DNA of 64,000 nt from the IMG/VR virus record IMGVR_UViG_3300003691_000002, positions 1 to 64,000 of that record; one strand, 5' to 3'. Shown piece by piece: positions 29,401-37,613 of this stretch. Origin of the DNA: a virus. Positions within the stretch are counted from its first letter, which is position 1. Each line of letters starts with the position of its first letter. The notes beneath the pieces were generated by a model. The model saw only the letters and a list, made by a program, of their open reading frames with translations, made no database searches and was not told where the DNA came from. Both the position numbers and the translations under genes were made by a program.

Positions 29401-30776
29401 AAGAGCTAGTGTTGATTACAAGTGAAGATACTGGAATTACTTATATAAATTCTACTATTAGTAAAAAAACTCCTGATAGAATAAAAGAAATGGTTTCTGC
29501 ATGGGAAGATCTTTTAGAAGAAGAGGCATTTTTTGCAGAAGATTTAATTAAATATTCTTATATACATTCAGGATTTAACAGAAGGATAAATTCATTTCAT
29601 GAGTATATCCCTCCAAAATGGTTTAATTTAAATAGATTAAATTCTTATCTTTACCAGTTAGATAAAGATCTTCCTGATGTTGTTGATATAAATTTTGTAG
29701 ATCAGTTCTTTAGAAATAATATAAATATTTCTTTTGGAAGTGTAACATTATGGCCTGGTAACTCTACTTATGACTATACTATAGACAAATCAGGAAAATT
29801 AGTTAGGTTAGGCCCTGTAATTGAAGACAAATCAGAAGCTAAATACTTAGCAAAAAGAACTATACGTTCTAGCAATCCTAATATTCCTGATAGAGATGTT
29901 TATTATAAATTAATAGGTATTAAAAGTACTAAAGCGGGGCTTAGAGGTATTTATGTTATTACTTCTCCTTTAGGTCTTATAGATGGTAGAAATAGATTTA
30001 CAGAATATAATATATTAAATAAAAACAATGTTGCTTATAATTTTTCTATGTTTGATGCAATTAATGAGCAGAGTTTTAAAAAGATTGATTTAATGAGTAT
30101 TGTTAATACTATTGAAAATAATTCAAAAGATATTACAAATTTAGATAAAGATGTATTCTTAGACACTCCTGTAGTTGATGAAGAATTTATGGCTGGTGGG
30201 TTTAGAACAGAAGAGTTACAAAGTAGTGATATAGAAAATGAGCAGCCTCCTACAAGAGTAGAGGTTAATAAAATTATATCTGGAGGACAAACTGGGATAG
30301 ATAGATTAGGATTAGAAATAGGACAAGAGCTGGGGATATTAACAGGAGGAACTGCTGCTCCAGGTTTTGTTACTGAGGAAGGTAAAGATGATTCTTTAGC
30401 TGATTTTGGTGTTGAAGAAATATCAGAAGATTTACAGCAAGGTAAAAAAGGCAGACAATTTTATTTACCTAGAACAGAGCAAAATGTCATTAATTCTGAT
30501 GGTACTGTATATTTTAGTGAAAATAAAAGTTCAGCTGGACTTAGAGCAACTAAAAATTTTGCAGATGGTTATGATAAACCTTTTATTTTAAATCCTACAG
30601 CAACAGAATTAAGAGAATGGATAGACAAAAATAATATACAAGTAATAAATGTTGCTGGTAATAGAAGCAGTAAAATGTCAGAGGAGTTTGTAGAAATAGT
30701 AAGAGAAACTATGATAGAAGCATTAACTCCTCAAGAGCTTTCTACAAAAGAGGGTGATAACTTTGATTTTTGTTAA
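23457..30776 (+). CDS. crAss-like virion DNA-dependent RNA polymerase with C-terminal SLOG-type domain (2439 aa)
   Basis: The catalytic loop 'TKTGSDFDIDKGY' carries D1350, D1352 and D1354. It is preceded by 'RIPNQGFSSNDPVTVMGILPDE' and 'GDTVVVYTGI', the second double-psi beta-barrel pattern of the single-chain RNA polymerase shown for the crAss-like phage phi14:2, which is related to cellular two-barrel polymerases. The enzyme is injected with the genome and transcribes early genes. Residues about 2270-2430 are an extra domain: 'KIISGGQTGIDRLGLEIGQE', 'GGTAAPGFVTEEG', 'RTEQNVINSDGTV' and 'INVAGNRSSK'. This order is typical of the Rossmann-like cpYpsA/'molybdenum carrier' family (PF12694) of the SLOG superfamily, which bind nucleotide-type ligands. 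Such a fusion is not standard for the polymerase. The gene starts 1 nt after the previous stop. Confidence 0.88.
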   Translation: MVCSRSVKYLGKDSSVKSLLFDKLYQITKDEKYAEDLYNQFNTDYFKREVFGDFTSINSETEDLFLNRVDENNEPLLIYNSDIDKYYYIDLYGQKVYEPQQQGLEMFFTKEDLDMLVNTMALKYFQTLNYDFENNNAVIKLNNISIQDIVEQFIDTKIKEFQQSGDFIKMALAPSLEGSKQYMNEWTKKIRQFFLSKKLIINDSVDFETAEDYLEQIEEQGKENIIRPDAWTTDRKNTVANNIKLFLSLYKTSELNKFGEYNFVNFEDVFTNLNQILSNVVADLDENGNLEDLYEVFLEEIGKYAKYKPFLQTLYDDLKRVTNEDFKNRFVNTFFLARKKFLGTIYGYDDNGNLNVTVQDFSEVTSRKNVVLSKWKDNMELMDVTGTTLAQAMSVLNPALIAYSKEPNENTIEKLKDSFMEVLASVGVTITRQNLDFLLETHKKFDDPGEALAFMATQAVRAVKEIGKTSPGAEVLRNSAFVNLASGEAFFFDKGSDASFFSVGKSRWLYSLYSHLEKIFIEWKNNPEALRSHFNSSAWTKGSFYAKKLLALDLEDDVTDEERLELMQQRLEDLDVFVFNSFQTDRAAKEAVDNKSIEYIDRITDYINKMLNHHKNGKTFHNTALAGDKNNQYQIVWGDWVHQETNAEKGTDGKLIINEDVKDIFWNYFKAEYYRIEEAHQRLENQEEPIVNYDQKALEMSLFPSLSPVQNGKNVAKPKGLSKPIYYKGRPIYKDIESRKADIMPLIVEALHTKIKETYKILEDAGVLYYTYQGFRKLRNVDFDILRSYIPTDNLQRPVRPLSEKAKDTRRANIENGLFSLISDVTVNSLISQIEYSMLIAGDVAFYKNFNDYKKRIQQTYTDGQYLNRLSSDEVYFNIAVINSVKVPAVNLDLIKKHIDDPSIIDAYSNVNNADGQAWITPQRWKFIMDKLGKSGPILDSTYKKMFEREPVFTLEELKLLAQPLKGVYFSNRNGHPIYLKYSQAVILPNLMRNTPIEKLYKKMVEDENGNELPFNEQTHELVTLDGIKVGAIAPTTVHKADGSIAEDIQLNQMQLENYYWKLQQDLPTKGIKPRDLGSQIQKNVFQGIAFFPVEERFDLGGKELDKNEMIKHLHNIFGVMSNRSMLDLVQSLGINSKGEIKNVDALYRNIIQQLSKRDTPNQVMIEALQYGVSPFGIPGSYELFQNVFSKIWNDNTIKIKTNGAGYIQMSDFGLSYDEAKRKKGIRFTPWFDKEAGKLSPPVIGINPVTGKEVIKPAGIFLSGSFIAKHIPDYRKFTDEQLFGKYDAETGELLERGKIDERILKNIVHYRIPNQGFSSNDPVTVMGILPDEIGDTVVVYTGITTKTGSDFDIDKGYLMMPAYKADYPEGIKVEVRKYIEYQNWTYEDVINELYNLQVLPKNNKKLNYNILIDFIINDPTYEHYDEFRSVLEIQKLQRKTAKKLIYIEPDHNAPLETQTMEQLQNHLLEAYISVFTNKNNYKLLMNPIDSSVIENDIKSFLDVPETSDLSGFSGIEDLELKNKLMTGKAGLGQAVNYTVDYGRGSMANLSMLDATFPMGRDTLDRQSSLELTDEDLKFYVKEFNSKMPKELHITYEFAQENLRDIEIATSFMTIINGFVDVAKDDYLVQGNWNLATNAVGLSMLRAGTHPFIITRFLYQPIVREYVNFLERVNSQTLKREGSRIKLFKLEKILDEFKENSNLTLNGNTINVYQLMKRHLGYSDVQFLNKKRIEKSEESIENTYERLYEELHEAFDLGAEDQYEEIQEIAEKARDLLYSYFLSPQTSGVSYFSLKHLTNQIKNPTLAGQKGYLEYFEDTRKLGRNLNKVVQANKTDVEGKGKNATSNLIKLNIINKLLTYIEEEEVAGYETMLFYDGKMTSVAHAINNSLSEPLKIMLNNPTLFPTVNSSAIKTFNYISRRLSKFKLDNQDLGDTLERNYYSYLMSGFGPFQLNTEQRKQLLLNMPDRVRAMQILYPENALLEELVLITSEDTGITYINSTISKKTPDRIKEMVSAWEDLLEEEAFFAEDLIKYSYIHSGFNRRINSFHEYIPPKWFNLNRLNSYLYQLDKDLPDVVDINFVDQFFRNNINISFGSVTLWPGNSTYDYTIDKSGKLVRLGPVIEDKSEAKYLAKRTIRSSNPNIPDRDVYYKLIGIKSTKAGLRGIYVITSPLGLIDGRNRFTEYNILNKNNVAYNFSMFDAINEQSFKKIDLMSIVNTIENNSKDITNLDKDVFLDTPVVDEEFMAGGFRTEELQSSDIENEQPPTRVEVNKIISGGQTGIDRLGLEIGQELGILTGGTAAPGFVTEEGKDDSLADFGVEEISEDLQQGKKGRQFYLPRTEQNVINSDGTVYFSENKSSAGLRATKNFADGYDKPFILNPTATELREWIDKNNIQVINVAGNRSSKMSEEFVEIVRETMIEALTPQELSTKEGDNFDFC

Positions 30777-30778
30777 TT

Positions 30779-33700
30779 ATGAAGTGTGCAGTACAATTTA
30801 AAACAAAAGAGTTTTTACAAGACAATAATTTAATTGACTCTAATAATAATGTATTAAACTTAGAGGAATTTAAAAAAGCAGCAAGAACTCTTGATAATTT
30901 AGCTTTTTCTAAGTATTCAGTAGATACCTTAGACAATAGTTTATTTTCATTAAGGAATGAGGCTGATGGGATAAAGGTAGAGTATAATGAAAATATGTTT
31001 AATATTTTGCAAAATGCAGAAGCGGAATATTATACAGAATCTTTTCAATCTTTACTTGAAAAATATAAGCAAAAAGTTAACTCGTTACGTGTTAATAATA
31101 ACTATGTTGAAGGTGATTTAGTAAGCGCTTTAGAGGATATAGAATTTACAGAAGTAACTGCAAGTACTACTTTATTTAATACGGAAAGACCTTCTAATGC
31201 TAATGAGGCTATAAAAAGAATTTTAGAAGAAGATTTAGATGGGGAAGTTAGGGAACTTTTAGAGCAAATAGTAAGGAAATTTCCTGAGCTTAAAACTAAA
31301 ATTCAATATGTTAGTGCTAAAGCTTTACTTGCTAAAACAAATGAGCCTGCTAATGTGATGGTCTATGACAGAATAAATAATGTTATATACGTTAGCCCTG
31401 AACTAATTAAAGAAAGAGGTTACTCTGCTAGTTACATAAGTAACACATTTGTACATGAGGTAATGCACTCTGTTACTCTAAAGGCTTTATTAGACCCTAC
31501 AACCATAGAGCAAGAGCTTTTCTCAGAGCAAGTGGCACTGGAGTATACCAGACTAAAAGAAAAGGCGTCAGAAGAGCTTAAAAACAGTAAAGGATTTGCC
31601 AATAAAGAGGAGTTTGTAGCAGAAATGTTCTCTAATCCTGATTTTAGACAGGAAGTGAATAGATTAGACAAGAATTTTTTCGATATGCTTATTAACTTAA
31701 TAAGACGCATATTTGGATTCAAAAAAAATAATGTTTATAATAGGTTAATTAAATCAGGAGTAAGAGGATTTTCTCAAGAAAATATTAATAATGAAAATGC
31801 TCCAGTTTATTATCTTAAAACAGATGAAAATTTTAAAGTAGATAATACTACTTTTGATAAAAGACTTGCTAATACTATAAAGAAAATCAATAATTCTATT
31901 GATCAAAATATAAAACAAATTAAAGGTAAATTAGAATATCGTAAAGAAACTAATTATAATACAGAAGTATTAGATGAAATACTTTTAACACTTCAAGCAA
32001 TAGAAAATGATATTCAAACTACTATTCCTTTAGAGCAAATTAAAGCAATTAATGATTTTGTAAAATTAATTCAAAGATCTTTAAATACTTTAAATGCAGG
32101 ACTTGCAAGAAGAGACCCTGAAAATTTAGAATACACTCGTAATCTTATTCAAAATTATACTGATATTATTTCTTATTATGAGGTTATAGAAGAAATTAAA
32201 GATATTGTTGTTGATTTAGAAACTTCTCGTCCAGAAAATATTTCCGAAGAAGATATAAAGAAGATAGCTGGAGCTACTAATTATACTTTAGGATTATTTT
32301 ATAATGTACAAGGACAGCTGCATTCGTTAATTAAAGAACATATGTTTGATACTTTAAATGATATTAAATATCATAAAGAAGTAGAGAATAAACATTATCA
32401 AAGATTAAAACAAGAACATAAAGATGCTAATCTTATAGGAGATAGGGAACAGTGGATTATACAAATGATGTCTACTCGTGATAAAGAAAGAATAGATGAA
32501 GATGTTAAAATAGCTACTGAAGAATTAATTGCTAATCCTGTATTTGATATTAGTTCTTTTACTCTTAAATTTGTTTCTAGTGTTAATGTAGGTTCTAAAT
32601 TTGTTCAAATATTAGAACATATGTTAAATGAAATATACACAGAAAGAAATAGTGAAAGAGAAAAAGCAGATCAAGAATTTCAAGATATTTTTACAGAAGC
32701 AGTTCAAACTAAAGGAACAAATAATATTAAAAAACTTTATAGTAATCTATATGAACAAACTGCTGATGGAACTTATTATTTAAAAGGAGAATATTCTGTT
32801 AAATTTTTAGATGAGGTAATAGGTAAAATCAATACTGTTAGAGAAAAATATGATGAGCAAATTGAAGAACTTCAATTAACTTACTTAGGTACAGACCCTG
32901 ATAGTGATTTTTATCAAGCTCAAAATGATAAGGTAAGAGCTTTAGTTGAAAAAAGAAATACAGAAATAAAAGCTATTGAAGATGCTAATTATGATTATGG
33001 CGCTGAAAATGAAAAAATAATTAAAGATAAATGGAAAAATGATTTATCTTCTTTATCTGAAATAGATAAAAAACTTTTAAGTTTCTTTACTAAATCTTCA
33101 GAAGATATTCGTAAGCTTTCATATTCTGCTCCTATAATGATGAGCAATATTAAATATTATGGGAATGGAAAATTTTACACTTTACCTAAAATTTCTAAAT
33201 CTGATACAGAAAGATTAATTGTAGATAAAAATGCAGTAGGTTATGTAAAAGATAAATTTGCAGATAGAAATGTAAGAGTTGATGACGTAGGGTATGTAGA
33301 AGAAATGTCTACAGTTGCAGGTAAAAAGATTTTACAGAAAAAATTGTGGTATAGAGACCCTGTTGGAGTATTTGATTCTAAAAATCAATCTTTAGATTTA
33401 ATGACGATATTCCGTTTAGATTATATAAACGCTCTTAATTATAATATAAGACATCAACATGAAGATAAATTAAATTATTTATTAGAAATAGCTTCTGCAA
33501 AAGAAAAGTTTTATAAAAAGAAAGGAAATTTATTAGTAGTCAATCCTAAATTAGAGCAAGCAAAAGTAATTGATGGTGAACAATCTAATACTGCTGCTTT
33601 AATGAAACATATGATGGAAACTAGATTTTATGATGTAATGGCTAAAACAGGTACTACTTTTTTAGGAATGGAAGCGCATAAAATAGTCGATATGCTTAAT

Positions 33701-35032
33701 AGTACATCTGCACTACTTACTTTGTCTTTAAATTTTGCTTCAGGAACTGCTAACGTAATAAATGCTAATGGGCAATTATTTATAGAAAGTTTTGCAAAGG
33801 GTTATCATATAACAGCAAAAGACATAGCTAAAGCTAATGCTTTATATGGTAATAATTTACCTGAAATATTGAAAGATACTACAAGACCTGTAAATAGGTC
33901 TTTAGTTAATCAGATTCATGAATACTTTGATACTCAAGGATTAAGAAATATGTCTAATGTTAATTTTATTATAACAGACATGCTTAAACTTGGTATGAAT
34001 AAAGAAGCTTTAAGAGTATTTCAAGAGTCTGGAGAACATTGGATTCAATCTACTGTAGCTTTAAGTATTTTAAATAATATTAAAGTTTTAAATGAGAATA
34101 GTCAATTTATTGATAAAGATGGTAAAGTAGTAAAATCTAAAGACAAAGCAGCATCTGTTTTAGATATGATGTCTGTAGATAAAACTACTGGTGCTTTACA
34201 AATAAGTGATAAATTTACTTATACTACTCATTCTAAATTAACTAAATGGAATGAAGGAGGTAAAGAAAATGTAACTAGTTTAATCCATAAAAAATTAGAC
34301 GATATAATTGGTAACTACAGACAGACTCATCAGCCAGAAGTAATGAAACATTGGCTAGGAAAACTTGTATTATTATATCGCAAGTTTTTAGTACCAATGG
34401 CTATTTATAGAGGTAAAGGATTAAATACTGTAGGAATAAGAAAAGAAAACTTACAAGAAAAAGATAGACCTTTTAATTATGCCTTACAAGAATATGATGA
34501 AGGTTATTATACTACATTTTTTAGATATGTTTTAGATTCAATTAAAAGAAGAAAATTCTATTTACTTTCTAAAGGGGAAGTTTGGAAAAATCTTACTGAT
34601 TTTGAAAAACATAACATAAAAAAGTTTGTAGTAGAAACAGTTATGATATATGGTATGCTTCCTTTACTTGTAGAGTTTGCTGCAGCTTCTGCTAAAGCAG
34701 ATACTTCTCAAGATGATGAAGAATACTTATTCTTTTTAATATATCAAATTCGTAGATTAAGAACAGAATTAGCACAATACAGAAGTTATAATGAAGCTTT
34801 TAAAATGTTAAGATCCCCTATTCCTTCTGCACGTTTGTTTGAAACTACTTTAGATATATTTACTACATCACTTAATCCTACTAAATGGGGAGAAGTATAT
34901 GAAAATGGACATAATAAAGGTAAAAATAAAATTATTACTAAAACTATGAAACAAATTCCAGTAGCTAAAGAATTCTATAGAACTTATAAAGATTTATTTG
35001 AATTTCAAAATAGTTATTTTGGTAATAGATAA
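30779..35032 (+). CDS. Giant cargo protein with zincin metallopeptidase domain (1417 aa)
   Basis: ATG 30779 is preferred over a TTG 9 nt upstream that overlaps the previous stop. A gluzincin-type site lies at H226-E-V-M-H230 ('NTFVHEVMHSVT'). The likely third ligand is in 'NKEEFVAEMFSNPDF' about 45 residues later, a spacing and motif typical of phage-borne zincin domains. Long helical, Lys/Glu-rich segments follow (residues 340-800). A hydrophobic region 'STSALLTLSLNFASGTANVI' lies near residue 975 and another 'ETVMIYGMLPLLVEFAAASAKA' near 1290, possible membrane contacts. It is the last gene of the + strand unit and is followed by a strong terminator. It would be co-injected with the RNA polymerase; targets of the protease are unknown. 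Confidence 0.72.
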   Translation: MKCAVQFKTKEFLQDNNLIDSNNNVLNLEEFKKAARTLDNLAFSKYSVDTLDNSLFSLRNEADGIKVEYNENMFNILQNAEAEYYTESFQSLLEKYKQKVNSLRVNNNYVEGDLVSALEDIEFTEVTASTTLFNTERPSNANEAIKRILEEDLDGEVRELLEQIVRKFPELKTKIQYVSAKALLAKTNEPANVMVYDRINNVIYVSPELIKERGYSASYISNTFVHEVMHSVTLKALLDPTTIEQELFSEQVALEYTRLKEKASEELKNSKGFANKEEFVAEMFSNPDFRQEVNRLDKNFFDMLINLIRRIFGFKKNNVYNRLIKSGVRGFSQENINNENAPVYYLKTDENFKVDNTTFDKRLANTIKKINNSIDQNIKQIKGKLEYRKETNYNTEVLDEILLTLQAIENDIQTTIPLEQIKAINDFVKLIQRSLNTLNAGLARRDPENLEYTRNLIQNYTDIISYYEVIEEIKDIVVDLETSRPENISEEDIKKIAGATNYTLGLFYNVQGQLHSLIKEHMFDTLNDIKYHKEVENKHYQRLKQEHKDANLIGDREQWIIQMMSTRDKERIDEDVKIATEELIANPVFDISSFTLKFVSSVNVGSKFVQILEHMLNEIYTERNSEREKADQEFQDIFTEAVQTKGTNNIKKLYSNLYEQTADGTYYLKGEYSVKFLDEVIGKINTVREKYDEQIEELQLTYLGTDPDSDFYQAQNDKVRALVEKRNTEIKAIEDANYDYGAENEKIIKDKWKNDLSSLSEIDKKLLSFFTKSSEDIRKLSYSAPIMMSNIKYYGNGKFYTLPKISKSDTERLIVDKNAVGYVKDKFADRNVRVDDVGYVEEMSTVAGKKILQKKLWYRDPVGVFDSKNQSLDLMTIFRLDYINALNYNIRHQHEDKLNYLLEIASAKEKFYKKKGNLLVVNPKLEQAKVIDGEQSNTAALMKHMMETRFYDVMAKTGTTFLGMEAHKIVDMLNSTSALLTLSLNFASGTANVINANGQLFIESFAKGYHITAKDIAKANALYGNNLPEILKDTTRPVNRSLVNQIHEYFDTQGLRNMSNVNFIITDMLKLGMNKEALRVFQESGEHWIQSTVALSILNNIKVLNENSQFIDKDGKVVKSKDKAASVLDMMSVDKTTGALQISDKFTYTTHSKLTKWNEGGKENVTSLIHKKLDDIIGNYRQTHQPEVMKHWLGKLVLLYRKFLVPMAIYRGKGLNTVGIRKENLQEKDRPFNYALQEYDEGYYTTFFRYVLDSIKRRKFYLLSKGEVWKNLTDFEKHNIKKFVVETVMIYGMLPLLVEFAAASAKADTSQDDEEYLFFLIYQIRRLRTELAQYRSYNEAFKMLRSPIPSARLFETTLDIFTTSLNPTKWGEVYENGHNKGKNKIITKTMKQIPVAKEFYRTYKDLFEFQNSYFGNR

Positions 35033-35055
35033 ATAATTTAATTTTTTAATTAATA

Positions 35056-35094
35056 AAAAAAGAGCATCTTTATAAATTAAAGATGCTCTTTTTA
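35056..35094. terminator. Bidirectional rho-independent terminator between convergent operons
   Basis: AAAAAGAGCATCTTT and AAAGATGCTCTTTTT form a 15-bp perfect inverted repeat around a loop of about 7 nt, with an A-run on one side and a T-run on the other. It therefore works in both directions. It lies 24 nt after the last + strand gene and about 30 nt beyond the stop of the last minus-strand gene. Confidence 0.92.
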
Positions 35095-35124
35095 GTAAAA
35101 CAAATGGTTATTTAATAATTATGT

Positions 35125-35877
35125 TTATTTTTTTATTCTTAAATTTGATAAATCATACATAGTGAGTTCTATATTATCTAAACGATTAAATTGTTTTACT
35201 AATTTATCAAATGTTCTTTTATGATTAACTTTTAAAAATTTTAATGCTTGCTTAAAAGTAATTGATTCAGTTATTATTTTTCTTTCTCTTATATATCTTT
35301 TTGCTTTTGTTTTGTAATCAACTTTATCCATATGTTTTAAAAATATATTCTGTTTTATTAACTTTTCTAAATCTTTTTCTGTTTTTTGTGTATTAATAAA
35401 ACACCTAGTAAAAATATGTTCATTTTTACTTATATCTTTTAAATCTTTTTCTTTAAAATAAGTACGATTTAATTTTAATAAATACATCCGCATATCACTT
35501 TGATTAGAACTAGTATACTTTTTACTAAATACTATTTCTATAAAAGGAAAATATGTTTTAAAAAGTTTTTTTACTTTGTCATAAGACCATTCTTTTTCAT
35601 TAATATCTATTACCCATAATGGTTTCATCATCATATAAACTTTAAAAAAAATAATATAGACAATATTTTTTTTTATTTCTTCTTGATTTTTAAATTCAAA
35701 ATGTCTATTGACACTATAAAAAATAGAATCTATATTACTTATAGAGCCTACTTGACAATTACCAGTAATATTATAATTTAATTTTGATCTATAAGTTCCA
35801 AATACATTATCAAAAGATATTTTTACAGTGTGATCTGTTGAAGAATCTGATTCTGTAAATTCAATAAATGCTTTCAT
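35125..35877 (-). CDS. Unrecognised protein (250 aa), last gene of the minus-strand unit
   Basis: I do not recognise this family. The protein is rich in Lys, Phe, Tyr and Ile, with a beta-rich first half ('VKISFDNVFGTYRSKLNYN') and a helical, strongly basic second half ('KTKAKRYIRERKIITESITFKQALKFLKVNHKRTFDKLVKQFN') that could be a helix-turn-helix-like or nucleic-acid-binding region. It has no membrane segment. The start lies 3 nt downstream of the metallophosphoesterase stop, so they are co-transcribed. It ends just before the shared terminator. Confidence 0.6.
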   Translation of the reverse strand: MKAFIEFTESDSSTDHTVKISFDNVFGTYRSKLNYNITGNCQVGSISNIDSIFYSVNRHFEFKNQEEIKKNIVYIIFFKVYMMMKPLWVIDINEKEWSYDKVKKLFKTYFPFIEIVFSKKYTSSNQSDMRMYLLKLNRTYFKEKDLKDISKNEHIFTRCFINTQKTEKDLEKLIKQNIFLKHMDKVDYKTKAKRYIRERKIITESITFKQALKFLKVNHKRTFDKLVKQFNRLDNIELTMYDLSNLRIKK

Positions 35878-35880
35878 TTT

Positions 35881-36420
35881 TTAAAATCTAGTTTTTAATC
35901 TTTTATTTATTTCTTCTAATGTTATAGGCTCATAATGTAATTGTTCTGCTGAAACATTAAAATAATTAGGATGTAATATTTCAACATCTTTTTTAAATTC
36001 AAAATCCCAAGTATAAGCATGTATATTATTTTCATGTAAATGACCATGAATATTTATACTTGCTCTATAAGTTAATTCTTTAGGATGTATAGGTATATGA
36101 GTTAATAAATATTTATTTTTATATTTTATAGGCCCTGAAACATGATCTACATGTTTTAATAATTCTCTAACATCTTGTCTTCTGTCGTGATTTCCTAAAA
36201 CTACATATTTCTTTCCTTTTAATAAATCTAATAATTCATAACCTGCTTTCTTCTCCATAGTAATATCACCTAATATATAAGTGACATCTTTTTTATGAAC
36301 AACTTTATTCCAAGTTTCAATAATATGTTTGTTCATTTTTTGTGCATTTTCAAATCCTCTGAAAGAAGCACAATTTTCGTGATTAAAATGTAAATCTGAA
36401 ATAAATCTTACTACGCCCAT
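35881..36420 (-). CDS. Calcineurin-like metallophosphoesterase (about 179 aa)
   Basis: The ordered metal-ligand motifs are all present: 'FISDLHFNHEN' (DxH), 'YILGDIT' (GD), 'VVLGNHDRR' (GNHD), 'LLTHIPIH' (H) and 'NIHGHLHEN' (GHxH). The family hydrolyses phosphomono- or diesters (nucleotides, cyclic nucleotides, DNA ends); the substrate here is unknown. I prefer the ATG at 36420 ('MGVVRFISD'), which puts the first strand at the N-terminus and overlaps the upstream gene by 10 nt. A longer start at 36450 is possible. Similar small phosphoesterases are common in large phages. Confidence 0.87.
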   Translation of the reverse strand: MGVVRFISDLHFNHENCASFRGFENAQKMNKHIIETWNKVVHKKDVTYILGDITMEKKAGYELLDLLKGKKYVVLGNHDRRQDVRELLKHVDHVSGPIKYKNKYLLTHIPIHPKELTYRASINIHGHLHENNIHAYTWDFEFKKDVEILHPNYFNVSAEQLHYEPITLEEINKRLKTRF

Positions 36421-36716
36421 ATTTGTGGAATTAAAGTTGATATATACCATCCTAATAAAAATCCTACACTGCTAGGTATTGGAAATAAAATATTTTTTCC
36501 AAATTTACTAACGTATTTATTTCTATTAAGTATTTTACTTTCTAATTGTTTTAATCCATAGTAGGCAAAAAAAATAAACCACCATAAATTACTAATTACT
36601 GCTCCAATAACTATTGCGCTAAAGAAGCCGTAAAGAAAATTAACAAAAGCATGTTTTGTTATTTCTTGTATTGATACTTCTGTATCTAAAACTTTTCTTT
36701 TTTTAGTATAGTGCAT
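36411..36716 (-). CDS. Small membrane protein (101 aa)
   Basis: A hydrophilic basic start (HYTKKRKVLDTEVSIQEIT) is followed by hydrophobic segments at about residues 26-56 ('FLYGFFSAIVIGAVISNLWW') and 80-98 ('SVGFLLGWYISTLIPQIW'), giving two or three membrane spans. No family recognised. It overlaps the genes on both sides by 10-14 nt, so it is translationally coupled with the nucleotidyltransferase-like protein and the phosphoesterase. A host-takeover or superinfection role is possible but unsupported. Confidence 0.58.
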   Translation of the reverse strand: MHYTKKRKVLDTEVSIQEITKHAFVNFLYGFFSAIVIGAVISNLWWFIFFAYYGLKQLESKILNRNKYVSKFGKNILFPIPSSVGFLLGWYISTLIPQIWA

Positions 36717-37611
36717 TCTCTCTAAATGTTTTTAAAAAGCTAAGATTAATTTTATTTATTATTTCAACATAATTTAATAATATAAAATTTCTAATAAATA
36801 GTTCATTTTCTTTTGCAGAATAAAAAAAATACATTATTGTTTTTAACATATGATCAAAAGAAAATTCTTTAAATAAATTATCATGAATTTTATTATCTTC
36901 ATCAAAAAAATTTTCAATATAATATGCTTGTAAAAAATCAATACAAAAATTTAATTTTTCTTCTTCTGTTAGCATATTAAAACATTTTATTGAATAATGA
37001 TTTGGTAATAAAAAACTTACTTTATAAACAGCAGATTTTAAATACATAGTATCTGTTTTATAAAATAATTGTACAATTTTGCCTAATGATTTTTTAAAAG
37101 GGGTTGCTTTTTTAATATCATCTTCATAGCAAGTTTGTGCGCTATATGTTGAAAAGTAATCTCCTGCACTTATGGCTTTTTGTATCTTTTCATTTGTTAT
37201 ATATCCATTACAATTTAATTGTTCAAGTAATTTAGGATACATATAATGAAAACCTAACATTCTATTATGCCAAACTTCTATATCATAATGAATCTTAAAT
37301 AAATTAAGACTATTAAAAATAAAAGTAGTAATAGGAGATGCTATTTTTGTTTTATTAAAAGCTAATTCATACCTATAATAATATTTGGCATATTTTAAAT
37401 GCAATGGGTTATAAAAACATAATGTATCTAAAAAGCTATCTACATTTTTATATAATCTAATTCCTTCATCTTTAAAATAAAGTTCATATTCTTTATTTTT
37501 AATAGAGTCTAAAAAATCATCAACTTCATGATCAAAAGCAATAAATTCTTTATCTATAATATCATGAGATGAATTGTAATAATTAATAGCTATATCTCCT
37601 ATTACTAACAT
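36703..37611 (-). CDS. Unassigned protein with possible nucleotidyltransferase-like start (302 aa)
   Basis: The opening 'MLVIGDIAINYYNSSHDIIDKEF' resembles the G-S-x-A-(I/L)-N-Y ... D-x-D start of the phage-encoded nucleotidyltransferase-like families, but the aspartate pair is degenerate (DKE), so activity is doubtful. The rest is helical with many Tyr/Phe/Lys residues ('HNRMLGFHYMYPKLLEQLNCNGYI'), a layout also seen in that group. It starts 2 nt after the SF2 helicase stop, so it is in the same operon. The assignment is weak. Confidence 0.5.
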   Translation of the reverse strand: MLVIGDIAINYYNSSHDIIDKEFIAFDHEVDDFLDSIKNKEYELYFKDEGIRLYKNVDSFLDTLCFYNPLHLKYAKYYYRYELAFNKTKIASPITTFIFNSLNLFKIHYDIEVWHNRMLGFHYMYPKLLEQLNCNGYITNEKIQKAISAGDYFSTYSAQTCYEDDIKKATPFKKSLGKIVQLFYKTDTMYLKSAVYKVSFLLPNHYSIKCFNMLTEEEKLNFCIDFLQAYYIENFFDEDNKIHDNLFKEFSFDHMLKTIMYFFYSAKENELFIRNFILLNYVEIINKINLSFLKTFRENALY

Positions 37612-37613
37612 TT

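Noticed and set aside
30406-30591. Forward 61-aa ORF inside the SLOG-type domain
   Set aside because: It is in another frame of a coding segment with clear domain motifs; no separate gene is needed.
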